NCBI GenBank assembly: GCA_013399115.1
Contig: VXAA01004065.1
Coordinates: 79,386 to 143,385, forward strand
Source of the DNA: Anseranas semipalmata
Taxonomy: Eukaryota; Chordata; Aves; Anseriformes; Anseranatidae
Length of the DNA: 64,000 nucleotides
Direction: 5' to 3'
The notes below the pieces were generated by a model, which was given only the letters and a program-made list of their open reading frames with translations, did no database searches and was not told where the DNA came from. Numbering within the stretch: position 1 is the stretch's first letter; every line of letters starts with the position of its first letter. Below are positions 35,801 through 48,611 of the stretch, piece after piece. The translations under genes were made by a program, and so were the position numbers.

Positions 35801-38800
35801 GTTCTGCCCAGAATGACTTTTTCTCCACCACGACAGTAATCTGGCATTATGACTAAATTTGCTTTTGGGAGACAGGAGGAAAAAAAAAGAAAAGAAAAAG
35901 CTGGCAGCTTTTTTTCTTGATTAGTTTCTTAGAGCCTGTGCTAATGATGTATTTAACAAGAAATCTGGAGCAGGAATAGTTAAGTGTTTCCCTACCATTA
36001 GTGAAGATTTTTTTCTGGAGTGCATCCCGTCTGGCCTGTAGGGAGAGCTGGTATAACTTCTGTGCTTTTCCATTGGAAAAAATTATCTTGCTGAAGCATT
36101 ACTTCTCTTCACGAATCTCTCCATTTCAGTGCATTGTCAACTGAAGGAAACGTGGAAGAATCTGGTCATGAAGCTTGAAATGTTGTTTGATCATTTTCAT
36201 AATGGCCAATGTGGGGAATTTATTCCAAGAGAAGTTTATTGCCTGCATTTATGTTGTTACATCGTTGAAAAGAGCGGAAATCAAAAAAAATCCCCTCCCC
36301 AGAAAGTTTTTAAATATCATGGGCGATGTTTTTATTCTTTTGAGTTGTAACAAAATCTGCAACATTTAAAAATTGCAGACTGTTCTGTAAAATTGCATGT
36401 TTTCCTATAGTTCTTATTAGTAACAGAGATGAATTTTTCAAATGTTTGTCTATTCACACAACTGAAATACAGATTTTGATTTTTCTTTGACCTCTTGGCT
36501 TCCCTTACGAGAATGAAGGTGAGTATAAAGCAAGTGTTGGTGGATTAATCTTAAAGGGGAATTTTATTCGGGACATAGTGGGATAAGCCATCTGTTGACT
36601 GGCCATCGTCAGCCAAATTGTGCTACTTGTTGGCGCAGTGATTATGTATGCATGTAGTGCTCTCCAGGACCAAATTCACTGTATTCAGATCACCTTACAT
36701 GAGCTTATATATGCAATTCTGCTCCACAAAAAAGTGTCAATCGCATGAATTGCTTGTGCAACAAAATGTTGCTTGTTGACAGTGGCGCTTACGAGTTGCA
36801 AGGAAAGTTTATATCCTTCTTGGTGATTAGGGCTGAAAACCTAATTGTGATGCGTCGTAACATCAAGTGATGCCTTTCTGCAGCTATTGTTCCCTCTTAA
36901 CGCAGGTAATTGGCTGCAGAAGCAATCTCTGTTCTTGTAATAGAAAAGCGCATAATGCTCTGCAAACCTTGGTGAAAGAAATTGGAGATAGCACTCTGTA
37001 GCAACCCCGTAAAGACCTCAGGAAGGTTTTGGATGCTGTGCCAATGCAGAACCCACCTTCAACCACTGTGGCAGAAGAATCAGATATTAATATATTTTAA
37101 AGCCCTAATAGACAAGTGAGGCTTGCAGCTTGCTCACGGCCATCAGCACATGCAATGAGATTACCTTTGCTTTCGTCTCGGAATAACCTACAACTCGTCT
37201 CATTTTGTTGTCTGATGAATTTACCTGGACAGTGAATTTACGTTAAACAATGGCATAATGTGCGCTGTAAGGAACATAGTGTTCCAGGATGATAATTGCT
37301 AGCATGAGGAGTTAGAACACTTACTATAATAACTACCTGGTATTCGTTGTGTTAGTGTTACAGGAAGAGTGCAAGTACTGAATACAAGATTATTCCTTTA
37401 AAAGCAAGAAGCTCAACTATTTAATTAAGGTTTTTAAGTGGGTCAGCCAGGGCACAGATGTTTGAACAGAGATGGCTGATTAATTAAATTGCACAGGAAC
37501 ACGTTCTCTAACCTTGTTCTTCAAAACAGTGCCAAATGCGAATCGGAGGAATTGACCCTTTAGGTACTGTTATTGGAGGGCAGGTCGCTGTTCTGCATTG
37601 GAAAAGGAAGAGATTATGACCACTGTGTTTGTGGTTCTGGAACTATTGGGAAGTTCCATGTTTATGGCAACCTGTACAGAAGCTGGTGTGGTCCCTTTCG
37701 CGTATGTAGCTGCGAAGTTCAGGCCGTGTCATGGGAAAACTTGGTTTCATTAGCCAACAAAACTTCTTGGTTAGTTCCCAGGTCAGAGGACTGGAGAAAA
37801 TCAAGTTTCATTCATTCAGTAGTCTGCTCAACTCCTCTTTACCCTCTGCAACAGCCTACCTTCTTGCTGCTGCGGGCACTGCTGCAGCAGCCAGGCTGCA
37901 GGTCTGCACTGTAGCTTTTGTTCTTAGGCTACTGCCTGTGCGCGTTAGGGCTTCCTGAATGAGGGTGACGGGCTGAATTTTCAGAAAACTTTACAGAAGA
38001 AAAACATGCTCTGGTGTCAGACTTACTGTTAATAAATTAGGTTAGTTTATTTGAACGATGGGTTCACCACCATTACCCAGAAAATAGCATAGGATGAGTA
38101 CTGTGTGACTCACTGCATGGGCACTGGTGTTTGGGTTAGTGGATGGACCTCTGCATTTCTTCCTTAATTGTGTCTGCATGGCGAGTCTGCAGATCCCACA
38201 AAAAGTCACCTCTGCCTTCTTATAATCTAGCTGTAAGCAAGAAAGACGAGAGCTATTGTAAGATTACAATTTTGTGTTAGCTTTTACACCAGCTCTTTAG
38301 ACGTGAGGCTCAATCAAGTCTGAGAATCCTTTTTGTTTTGTGTGTTCAATGAAAAAGTTCATTTAAACTGCATGAAGAAGATCACGAGCCATGCTGTGTG
38401 GTTATAGTGTATGACTACATATTTTGCTTAGAATTTTTCAGTTCTTAACATAGGGAATTTTCTCGGTGTTTCAGTTATGCATGGGATCAGGGTGACAGTC
38501 TAGGACATACTTAATGTCATTAAATTATCAGACCTCAAGAAAAGTGGACCCAAGGGAAATGGTTTGAATCTGGGATTTTTCATTTTAAAATGTTTTGAGA
38601 CTGAGTTTGCAGGCAAAAACCACTAAGGCTGAATTTCAGCAGTCTAGGTCAAGTAAGAGTTAACAAAAAAAAATTCTGTAGAAAAGCTGAGATTTAAGAT
38701 ACCCATGTAGGGGAATATATACTGTGTCCTTAGCCCTGTGTGCATCAGAAAGTTGTTCTTACAAATATACCTGAGGAGGAAAGAATATAGACGCTTTCCA

Positions 38801-40499
38801 GACTTTATGTGATCTGTAGCTCAGTTACAAGAAGCTCAGATACCCACACTGTGCCTGCTTAAGGGTTTCAGAGTGGAGTTGGTTTTTTTTTTAACCCCTC
38901 TTGCTACCTTCAGCACTCATTTTGTCACCCTGAACGGTGAGCTCTTCATCCAGACTCGCACCACCTTTGGAAGTGTCTGCTTTCAGAGCTGTTGGACAAA
39001 GTCAGTATTTATTTTCTGTATTGTCTTGTGCTTTTTTTCTCTATAATAATTCAGATTTTTTGAATATTTCTATTTAAACAGGTATATGTGACCTGTACAA
39101 TTTAATTTGTGTTTTTAATTAAATTTAATTAAATTTGCACGATTTAATATTTTTTGTCCATAATTTCAGTGGGTGTGGTGGACCTGAACCGTCAGCAATT
39201 CCACTGAAAAAGTGTGGATTTAGAAGAAGAAGAGGGGAAATAGTTGCTTTGTGGCCAGATGTGTTAGCATCTGGGATGTCTTGTTCCCGTCTGGAAATCA
39301 CTCTTCCAAGGCACCCAAAGGAGCCGGGTATCCGACTCGTCCTTACAGGTCCATGGACATATGAGAGGACCCTCCTGCAGGGAGCCCCTGGTGGCACAGG
39401 GTTAGCAACGAGCTCGCTCTTAAGACAGGTTTCTCCATAGGGGTTGGCAGCTACTCGTGTTCTTGCTGAAACCCATGGGGGCTCTGGAACCCCCCTGCAA
39501 GGCTGGTTGTCTTGGCAGCGGCCCTCGCTTGGTGTTCTTAAGTACATCACTGGTTTGTAAGAAATCCTCAGATTTTTAGTTGTTGTGCTCTTGAGCCAGA
39601 CTGCAAATAGGAATTAGTGATGTGAGATCCCACCTGCTGCACGCGAGCGGCTTTTAGTGCTTCCTGATCCTTGGAAAACTTCGAAGGATATAGCTGATCT
39701 AGTAGCTTAATATGAGACCGTGCTATTTACTTGAGTTGCTTACCTAAATTAGGCATTTTTGACTGTGGATTCTGCTTAATTGATTTATGAAATTATCGGA
39801 TGGTTACTTTTGGGCTTGTTTTCATTTTTATACCAGTGGCTGTTTCCAGAAACAACGGTATTAAGAGAGTACTGAAAACTATGTGAGCTGCACAGTTGGA
39901 GCATCATTTTACAAAGTATCATTTCTGCATCTGTGATTTCTGGATAGATTTATAAATGTTCACAAGCATGCTTGAGGTAAGCTCGGCTCAACAGTGAAGT
40001 AAACTTATTTTTTTCAGAAATAGCTATGAGACTATACTTTCATCATTCAGAATTTGTATTTCAGAAGGAAAATGTACTAGAAATTAAAGTAGTGCAGCAC
40101 AAAGCAGAACATTTTGAATGTGTTAAATGCAAAAAAACTTACAGTTTTACTGGTGCTAGGCAAGATCTTGGAGAGACCTTTCAAAGGATATTCAGTTTTC
40201 TAAAAGGAATCGGGGCAGAGACATTCTGACATCAATAAGTAAGAGGGAGTAAATAATTGGCATTACGTGCACAGGGGAAATGATTCGAGTGTAACATAAT
40301 TAGATAATATGGAGAAATTAAGTGGAAAAAAAAATTTGGTTTAACAGCAAAAACTTCATGCTGAAAATTTGCCTATTAAATTAATTTCACTGCAAGTTCC
40401 CTGTGAAACTTTAAGTCTCAGGGGGTCATTTGTCAAATCTTCAGTTAATGTTTCACTGAAAGTAATTTAAACTTGTGGAGAATGTAAGTAAAATTTGCA
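35801..40499. other. Unique non-coding sequence, no gene seen
   Basis: AT-rich DNA with no recognised gene. A-rich simple sequence lies at 35879-35899. The stretch 39125-39550 is open in a 141-codon minus frame and in a 101-codon plus frame, and neither peptide is recognised. The segment 37425-37500 holds several TTAATTAA-type words (for example GATTAATTAAATTGCAC) and could be regulatory. A perfect double palindrome at 39114-39133 is listed separately. Confidence 0.5.
39114..39136. repeat. Tandem pair of the palindrome TTTAATTAAA
   Basis: The self-complementary decamer TTTAATTAAA occurs twice back to back (39114-39123 and 39124-39133), followed by TTT. Each copy contains TAATTA, the core bound by many homeodomain proteins. 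It may be simple AT-rich slippage, and there is no direct evidence of binding. Confidence 0.75.
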
Positions 40500-40650
40500 A
40501 GTGTACATTATCTCCCTCTAGCTTCACACTGTCTTGACCCTTCTGGCTAACTTTGGCTGCTGCTCATCAAATATTGAGCAGCTGTTAGTGTAATTGCATT
40601 CTCTGCACATCCCCATAAAATATAATCAAGGTTGGGCTTGCCAAGCAAAC
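40500..40650. other. Complex AT-rich segment with a small hairpin
   Basis: Eight-base arms GCTGCTCA (40559-40566) and TGAGCAGC (40575-40582) flank an 8-base loop. The surrounding 150 bases contain TAATTGCAT and CATAAAATATAATC words typical of conserved non-coding DNA. This is an impression only; conservation cannot be seen from one genome. Confidence 0.3.
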
Positions 40651-40666
40651 AGGAGGAGCTGAAGGG

Positions 40667-40718
40667 AAAAAAAAAAAAAGTAAGAAAAAGGACAAACAAA
40701 AAAAGAAAAAAAAAAAAC
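40667..40718. repeat. A-rich low-complexity tract
   Basis: About 52 bases that are mostly A, beginning with 13 uninterrupted A (40667-40679) and ending with another run of 12 A. It could be the tail of a very old retroposon on the plus strand, but the sequence upstream does not resemble a known element. Confidence 0.9.
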
Positions 40719-42146
40719 AGGGATTAGTGAAGTTACCTGTCACTTTTCCTTGGCAATTGTGTCAACCACGCTGGAATGGTCAGTACCAGCTGAGTTAGGA
40801 GTTTTTTATGATGCTGCCCCTCGAGCTTATCACAAAGAAAATATAAATGAGAGCATTAAAAAATAAACAAATGCCTAGTTCCTAAAAGTATTTAATTATA
40901 TCCAACAGCCCTAGTTTGGGAGTGGTTCAGAATGAGAGACGATGGTGATGGAGGTGCAATGACCCGCAGGTGTCTTAACAGCACCCCTGTGACAAGTGTA
41001 CGTGCATAAGGCTGCTCCTGTCCTGCTCTTTTTAATGTATGCTATGTTAATGCACATTTAAGATGAAGAAATTGTTTCTTAGCGCTATTTCTAAATACTT
41101 TGGCTGATATTTTCCAAGGCTTAGGTGAAAGCATAATTTTAAATTTAAAGAAGACTGTGCACACGTTCATGAAAATGTTCCATTCTCTGACCAGGCGGGT
41201 GAACTGCAAGCTTTCCCAAGAAGGCAAAGGCCTGTGAAAGGTTGCAAATGGCTTTTGACACTCTTGCACATAACTTGTAGTTTGTGTAGATTTATCCCAT
41301 TAGAGATAAGCTTTACTGGCATGATTAGAAGCTGTGTCACGAGTTTGGTGGTAATGCATTAGCTTAAATGTATTTGGCGTGATTAACATCAGTTTAGCTT
41401 AATTCATTGCATGTGCGATTAGAAATGAAGTGTGGTGCTCTGGTCTGGTTTCACCGGTGTGACTGGGAAGAGTCTTGCCCACTGTGGGTTAGTCTGGTGC
41501 GTGGCAGAGTCTTCAAGAAACCTGTCGTGCCCACTTAGCGTCCATGAGACGGAAATCCGTTTTAGCAGATCTGGAGAAGTAGCTAGCAGTAGTGCTGTGG
41601 CAATTTCAATTAAAGGTCTGAGAATGGTAATTATGTTTACATACCAGCAGTCTGATTAAATGTAAACTAATTATGCAAAAAGCGTAAACTGTGACCTGAA
41701 TTACTCTTGCTGAATCACATCTGAATTTCAGGAGAGTTTTGGGATAACATTATCATTGCAGAAGCTTTCCTTTTTTTCGTAGGTGTGGGATATTACTGAT
41801 ACTGCTGGACTAATCTGACCTTCCATCTCCCTATTTCTGCCATCCGGGCATAACCCTCAGCTATTTTGGGGTTCAACTCTTCAAAACCCTGCTCACAAAG
41901 CAAGAGGTATTCAGTTCCACTGATACAAGGAACTGGGGAATCTGAAATCATTGTGTAGATGATTAATCTTTTGAAGCAAGTATGAATTCAGAAGGATTTG
42001 CTATGCTGACTTTAGAGGAACTGTGGTCTACCCAGTGCTGGAGTTCAACTAGTATCCTAGAACAACAGCCCTGAAGACTTGTGCACTGTGTATGGTGTCA
42101 TGATATACACCAGTATAAGCTGCAGCTTTGTACCACTAATACACAG
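40719..42146. other. Unique non-coding sequence, no gene seen
   Basis: Unique sequence with short unrecognised frames only. The segment 41340-41420 is rich in TTAG, GATTA and TGCAT words. The bases around 42105-42125 recall a short motif (TACACCAGT..AA) common in old sauropsid repeats, but too short to assign. Confidence 0.5.
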
Positions 42147-42275
42147 CAAAACCACAGAATGGAAGAATCGTTCAGGTTGGAAGGGACCCAGGAGATAGCT
42201 GGTCACCCTCTCGGCACAAAGCAGGACTAACTTTCAGTGTTGGGTTAGGTTGCTCAAGTCCCCAAAGTCCTGCAA
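42147..42275 (-). mobile_element. CR1 LINE fragment, 3' end only
   Basis: Read on the minus strand, this is the 3' untranslated end of the non-LTR retrotransposon CR1. On the plus strand it shows CACAGAATGGAAGAATCG, then CAGGTTGGAAGGGACC, then AAAGCAGGACTAAC and GGTTAGGTTGCTCAAG. These blocks stand in the order expected for an inverted CR1 tail. The copy is 5' truncated, as most CR1 copies are, and keeps no coding sequence. It is moderately diverged, with at least one small internal change near the 'GGAGATAGCTGGTCACC' block. It is immobile. Confidence 0.88.
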
Positions 42276-45200
42276 AATACAGCCTCTCTGTATGCTCTTG
42301 TAGCATCAATGTTTCCTCTAGGGGAGAAAGCCCATTAGGTTTGAATGAAAAAATATCCGCATCAAAGTTTTGTCTGGCTCATGTTTCCTTTTGATGCAAT
42401 ATGAATCAGTCTCAGAGCCTGAATCACAAGCCTCAGTATAGCATCCCATGATCCTTTCATGAGATTTAAATATTGAGATCAAAATACATAGAAAAACTGA
42501 GATGTATATTCAACAGTGAACATCATCCCACAGCTTCAGATTTGCAACTCTTACATCTATTTTAACTCGTATAAAAATGTGAACAAATGTGGCAACAAAG
42601 GAACAATTAAATTCAATTAGAACTGACTAGTGTTATGGTAGCGTGAAGAGATGATATCTTCTAATTTTGAAAAAGTGATTGCTCTTACAGTTCAAGGATG
42701 ACAATGCCTCCAGTTCTAAAAATGTAATATTCTAAATTGATCCCTGAATGGGTCTCAGAATAAGTCTGTCTTTCCCCGTTCTTAGTCCAAGAGGAGCAGA
42801 GCCCTAATTCCCTGCAGTGGTTTTGCTTCTGTTTGCCAAACGACTTCTGCGAGAGCTGCTTCAACCCGTTGCTTGCTTCCGTATGCTGTAGACTACAGAC
42901 AATTCCCATAGCAGAAACATCACAGCAAATTATTTTCTGGTTTTTTTCTACAGGAATTTATTCTCTGTTTCTATTCATTGCCTACATAGAGGACTGAAAC
43001 ATTCTGCAGAGATTAAATACAGGCATTTCTCAGTTTCTTTTCATAGCTTGTATCCAGTGCTCTGAGTGTTTGTCAGTTAAAATTCCTCTATCTTTTCAAG
43101 TGTTTTTCGTTATTCATTCGTTAAGTCCAAACCTTCTGAATTGGTTGTCTCGTCTGTACTCTTCCCATCTAGAGTTGCTGAAAATTTCTGGACTGCTGGA
43201 ACAGCTTTTCTTGGGGGGAAAAAATGGCTGCATTTTGCAAAAACGTAAGTAAATATAATTCATCCTGATAAACTGACCGTAATACTCTTGAAACAAGTAG
43301 ATATCAATATCAGAATGTGGATTATTGCAGTGATATTTACAGTGCATAATCTGTTAATTATAGAAATTCATGGGTTTTATGCATTCGGGAGCAAAGTCCT
43401 CAATTTCTAGTATTGTTGGCAAGCCGTTTATATTGTTGCAGGGAAGCATGTCTGTTTTTATGTACTCACTGGTTTTTTTTGAGAGGGATAATTTAACGCT
43501 GTTGGAAGTAATTGAAGTTCAGCAATAGCATATGTAGAATTTTGGTCATGCAGTGAGTTGCGGTTTCTGCTGTGTTAAAGAATTGGCACACACGTATACT
43601 CTTTGCGGCCGGAGCTTATTTGACACTCATAGCAAGGCCTTCCAAACCTTAGGCTGAACCTTGCAAAAACAACAACTTATTTTTTTATTCCCTCTGTAGT
43701 AGTGCAGTGCAGCAATCAGCCTGGGGATGCTTTCAAAGCGTCTCTGCTTGTGGTGCGTGGAAAAGCTGGGATGCACAAATAGCCCCCTCTGTTCAGTAAG
43801 TACTGGTGCCTTTGTCAACAAGCTTTTCACAGGTTTAGAAGTAACATAGCATCTTTCGAAGATCCTAGAGATCAGTGACAATTGTTACATTTTTCTTGGA
43901 TATCTCTTCAGTATTCAGGCAAACCAAGTACAAGGTACTAAAGTGTTTTGGCTAAAGATGAAAAAGGGCTTTTTTGTCTTTAAAATTCAGAACTGCTCTG
44001 GGCCTTCACTGCCTCTTAAATAAGTTTTCTCTATTTTTTTTTTTTCAGATATGATTACTTCTTTATCCCTGTAGATGTTCTGACTTAGCTCTGGAAACAT
44101 AACTGACAAGCTGATTTTTAACATCTCCAAGATTAGAAATCGTCTCTTCTACAGTCTGAATTTTCTGACTACTGGTATGATTTGATTAAAGAGGTATTTA
44201 ACTGGGTGCAGTTCCTGGGGAGTTGGACAAAATTCAACTTTTCCAATTAATAAGGATTTTGCAACCTTTTAAACAATTTTCAAAGTTTGGTTTAGACATC
44301 CAAGGATGAGTAATCTCTTAAACACTTTTCTTAAATGTATGCTGAAAAAACTTTTTTAAAGTGATGGACTAGATTTTGATTATCAGGTCTCAGGAAACTT
44401 TTGTATTCCACTTAGTATTAATGTGATAAATAATATGCATATCACACAACACATTTAGGCCTTGTCAGTCTTTAGTGAATCAGAACTTTGGTTCATGTTG
44501 CCAGATATTCTGATCTCCTTTTCAGTCCTGCTTATCAGGAGATTGCTTTGGCATATAACTGGTACTGACAGTCTCAGAAACAGCCTTTTTAATTATTTAT
44601 TGCTTTGGTATCTTCTTGTTTTAAACCTTGACCTGCCTGAAAGGATTGGAGACTTATTTGAGGAAAAAAATATTCTTCAGGCAAATAAACAAAAAAAGGA
44701 TTAATTCTTTTTGACATCGGATGGATCAGCAAATCACTTTCCTAACTTAGTCCTTTTGCCTTGTTAGTTCAAACCTGAGTGTTTTTTTCATGCTGTTGTT
44801 GATTTTGTCAACTTCTTTTACTTCATCTCAGTGAAGAGTCAAACCTTTACTTCTGAAAGCCTATTTGTATGGCTTGGGGAATGGTTTTGTTCCTGTATTC
44901 ATTTTGGCCATGGCACTGTTGAAATTATGAGCAAGGAGGCTTATTGTAGTAGTGGTGTTTTAGGAACAGGGCTGAAAAAGACTTAATGTTGGCATTGTCT
45001 GTTACTGTTTCCTGCTTTGGATAAAGTTGTCAAGTTTATGTTATGTCTGATAACTTATTGGTGGTAAAAGAGCTCAAACTGAGGGGGCTGGGAGCAGACA
45101 AAGCAATCTCTCAGTTATGTGGCTGGGAGCACCGAGAAGCTGTCTTTTGCCAGGGACTTCTGGAGCTCAGGTTCTTCCTCAAGATCAAACACTTGCCTGT

Positions 45201-46720
45201 GAGCGTGGGCCACGGGCAGCTGTGCTGGAGGCAGGGTGCTGAGCAGCAGTGCTCACCCTACGCCTGCCGTGCTGGTGGATGGGCTGCTGCGGCCATGCCT
45301 TCCCCTGGGAACACAAGCAAGAACACCGAGATAAAGCACATGAAGCCTCACCGCTGCCTGGCGCTGAAGGTGCCGTGTGCTGCCACGCATCTGTGTTTCA
45401 GCCCGGTTTGTTTTCTGAGGATCAAAGTATAAGGCTCCCTGGGGAAACATACGGAATATCGATGTGCCAAATGGGTGTTGCTTCCATCTCTGGCTATGGT
45501 CTGGATAAGGCAGGTAGTTGAGCCGTCTCCTCTTCTGCCATCGCACTGCTTTTTCTAGTGGGGCTTATTGTAACCTATTGGAGTGGGAATAAGAATGTTT
45601 TCTTAAAGTGTTGTGTTGCCTTGCGATTTTTCTGAATGAAGCTGATGCAGATTTAGCACTCTAACTCCTAATACAAGAACTTAAATTTGTTTCCACTTCC
45701 AGAGTTCAGCCTGGGAGAGAGCAGTTTGTGCAGAAGTTCGTAGACCCATTAACAGACCTTCTCTTTTATCTGACTTTAAGTGAAAGCAGTTTTGCTTTAG
45801 TTCACTATGTGTAAAGTGGTGTGACAGCACATGCAATGCTAGGCTTTGAAAAGTCACAGAGCTGGGTGTTATCAACCTAGAAATGACAAATCACATCCTG
45901 CTGATTAACAGCATTACCTGGAGGAAGGATAGTGATGTGACATTGCACTAGATGTGATGAAGAACTCTAAGGGATCCTATAAATAATGTCTGTTTAGGGC
46001 AGAGGACAAATCTCCTTTCGATGCAGACAGACATCTGCTTGTTAAAACAAGACTTGGGTCTAGTCAAAGCAGTCCCAGTCTAGCCTGTATTACGTTGCAA
46101 AGGGTACATTAAGATACTATACTCTACAATCAACACTATTAACTGCAGCTCTCTGATAACCAGTGCTAAAACACTACCAGACTGACTACATTAATAAATC
46201 ATTAAAAAGCTCTGAGCTGTGCGTATGCTGCAGCGTGACTGACACCTCAGTGATTTCCCAGTAGAGATGACTTGTCACTAAAGAACAATTTGAGTAAGCT
46301 GCATTGCCTCTACTATACATTTAGTAGCCAATATGCTGAGCAAGGGTATTTAGATACTTGGTCTAGTAATGTGGATGACACAAGTATTTATTTGAGTATG
46401 GTCATTAGATATATTTTAAGCTGATTTGGCATCTTTTTAATGTTTAATTCCAGGGGAGCAAGTTTGCCGAAAACTCTGTAATCACAACAGCAAGTTCTAA
46501 GGAATTAAGAACACTGACAGACTTAATGTAATACGCATCACCTGGAGATCTGCACTGAAAACCTTTGTACAAAGCAGCATGAAATTATTCAAAATGGCTT
46601 TAATTAAAGAAGAAAAGAAAAGAAAAAGATGATAACACAAGTGAACAGAATATTTCTTGCCCACGACTGGTTTGGTTCTGAGAGATGAAATTACCTATGT
46701 TATCTGCAATACTTGTATGT
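42276..46720. other. Unique non-coding sequence, no gene seen
   Basis: Mostly AT-rich unique DNA. A 12-T run at 44034-44045 is followed by CAG, making an excellent-looking splice acceptor, but the next bases are closed by stops within a short distance. The segment 45050-45440 is GC-rich and open on both strands (129 codons plus at 45043-45432, 97 codons minus at 45253-45546) without recognisable products. The segment 45890-46010 is complex AT-rich sequence with a conserved-element look. No repeat family was recognised. Confidence 0.5.
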
Positions 46721-46723
46721 CTT

Positions 46724-46790
46724 AGGAGTTGGACTTGATGATCCTTGTGGGTCCCTTCCAGCCTGGGATATTCTATGAATCTATGACTAG
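46724..46790 (+). mobile_element. CR1 LINE fragment, extreme 3' tail
   Basis: The run GAGTTGGACTTGATGATCC, then GTGGGTCCCTTCCAGCC, then TATTCTATGAATCTATGA is the last 60 or so bases of a CR1 element in the plus orientation. It includes two imperfect units of the 8-base ATTCTATG repeat that ends CR1. This is a heavily 5'-truncated insertion with no coding part. Because the tail is easily read and little changed, it is probably younger than the MIR copies. Confidence 0.92.
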
Positions 46791-48124
46791 CCAGGTAGTA
46801 TATAGAGGAAATATCAAAAGTAGGGGAATTAGTGATAGCTAGTTGCAAAAGTAGTCATTTCCAGCAACTAACTGAGGAAGAATTACACTGAAGTTCAGGT
46901 GTTCGGCATTTTCAGACAGAGGTAGGTGTGTGTATATTTAATGAACTTGTTGCAATGGTACTATTTAAAGCCAGCCAAGTGCTACCAAAAGTTTACTTTT
47001 ATTTGATACTGCACCCTTTCTTGGATGCAGAAAGTGTATCTAACAGGTTTATGAGCTCTCTCTGGAGCTGACCAAGAGAATACAAGGAGTAATTATTGTA
47101 AACATACTTCAAGCATTGCATCAAACATGTTATTGCTATGAGATGCATAAAAATAGCATTCCAGGACTTGCCTGGAAAGCTCTTGTCTATATGGAAGAAG
47201 AATGAGTATGCCACTTGGAGCCTATTATTTAATGAGAAAAGCATCGTTGACACAAACTAAATTGCTTTAAAGCAAGGTCAGTCATTTTTCATAAAGAGAA
47301 AGCCTTGTGTTTCTACCAGTCAACATTTCCCACCAATGACCTGATTAGGCTGACACATATACAGGGATAGAAGAAATTATTCTACTATATTTAAATACAG
47401 ATATACTTCTGGTTTACAGTTTAGCTGAGCTGAACAAATATTAGCTTGGAATGATCTGAAACTGAAACATTTCAATAAATAGAATATTTTTTGTGGGTTG
47501 AACGGAGGACTATATTCAGTCACAAGTAAATTGAAATTTCAACCACCCTTAATAAAAGCAAAAGGCTTGACTCGTAAAATGGAAAAAGCTGAAGTGAAGC
47601 TCTAATTTGCAAGGCAGTTCAGCTTGAAACTATTTTTCTTTTATTATGAATAAACTTTTCTTAGAGTAAAATCCTTCAGCCCTATATTTTAAAAATAAGT
47701 GCATGTATTTCAGAGGGAAAAGCAGAATCTACATTGCTTATTCAATTCTCCCCAGTTCCAAAATACTCTTCTTGGTAAAGGTGAAAGCTAACCCTTTCTG
47801 TGCTTAGAAAAGGTCTGTTTAAAAGCAATGTCCGCTTTCATAACAAATCCAACTTCTCCCTCTTTATTTCAAGTGTCAGAATTTTTCAAGATCGGAGTCT
47901 GGTTGGAACTTGGAGAATTGCATGAGGTGAGGTGATAATAAGCACTAAAGCAGTATACTACTAAAAATTGATATTTTACTTTTGAGCATCGTTTTTTTTT
48001 TTCTCCTGAAATAAGGGAATGATCTGTATTTGTTATTTCTGTAGAATTCAAATATTTATAGTAATTTACAGGATTTAATGAGTTCATATGTTAACTTTAA
48101 TCACAAAATACCTTGGAAAGAATT
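46791..48124. other. Unique AT-rich sequence between repeats
   Basis: AT-rich unique sequence. A minus frame of 84 codons (46999-47253) is not recognised. A T run occurs at about 47992-48002. No regulatory element can be called. Confidence 0.5.
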
Positions 48125-48602
48125 TAAAATATGAACGGCTATGGGCAGGTGGGAATGAGTTGACCCTGGCCAGCTGCCCACCCAGCCTACATTTCACTCC
48201 TCAAGAGGATGGGGAGAAAATAAGATGGAAAAGCTGGTGGGTTGAGATGTAGATGGGGAGATCACTTACCAATTACTGTAGCAGGCAAAACAGACTTGGG
48301 GAAAATTAATTTATTGCCAATTAAAAATAGTCCTTTACATCCCCACCTTGAGTAGCACAGGCGGATGAGGAAAGGGGGCTGTGGTCAGTCCCCATAGCAG
48401 TTTCTCTTTTCCTACCATCCTCCTCACACTTCTCCCCTGCTCCAGCCTGGGCCCTTCCCACGGGCTGCAGTCCTTTGGGATAAACCTGCCCCAGCGTGGG
48501 CTGCCGTGGGGGTAGCTGCTCCACTGTGCCCTTCTCACAGGCCGCAGGGGAATCTGCTCCAGCATTTGGAGCTCCTCCTCACAAAAAGATGTGACCTAAA
48601 GA
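48125..48602 (-). mobile_element. Endogenous retrovirus fragment, ERVL-like, non-coding part
   Basis: The sequence matches my memory of the non-coding internal and LTR-proximal region of an avian endogenous retrovirus, read in inverted orientation. Landmarks in order are: GGCTATGGGCAGGTG, the block GGGTTGAGAT..AGA.GGGGAGATCACT.ACCAATTACTG, GGCAAAACAGACTTGGGGAAA, and TTAATTTATTGCCAATTAAA. A diverged tandem series with words such as CTGCTCCAGCCTGGG, CCACGGGCTGCAG, CCAGCGTGGGCTGCCG and CCGCAGGGGAATCTGCTCC follows. The last part (about 48415-48575) behaves like a 35 to 45 base minisatellite. No gag, pol or env reading frame remains, so it is a solo, non-coding relic. The class (ERVL) is a likely guess from family resemblance; the bird-ERV origin is firmer. 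The CR1 copy abuts its right end. Confidence 0.78.
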
Positions 48603-48611
48603 AGCTGCTAT

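Noticed and set aside
35307..35816. 169-codon frame in a GC-rich block
   Set aside because: It opens at GTG, not ATG. GC-rich DNA has few stops, and a minus frame overlaps it; the peptide is low in structure and unrecognised.
39125..39550. 141-codon minus frame with an opposing 101-codon plus frame
   Set aside because: Both strands open, unknown peptides, no exon boundaries.
44034..44090. Strong-looking splice acceptor (T run then CAG at 44034-44048)
   Set aside because: Stops appear soon after in the frames inspected and no donor follows. T runs before CAG are common in this DNA.
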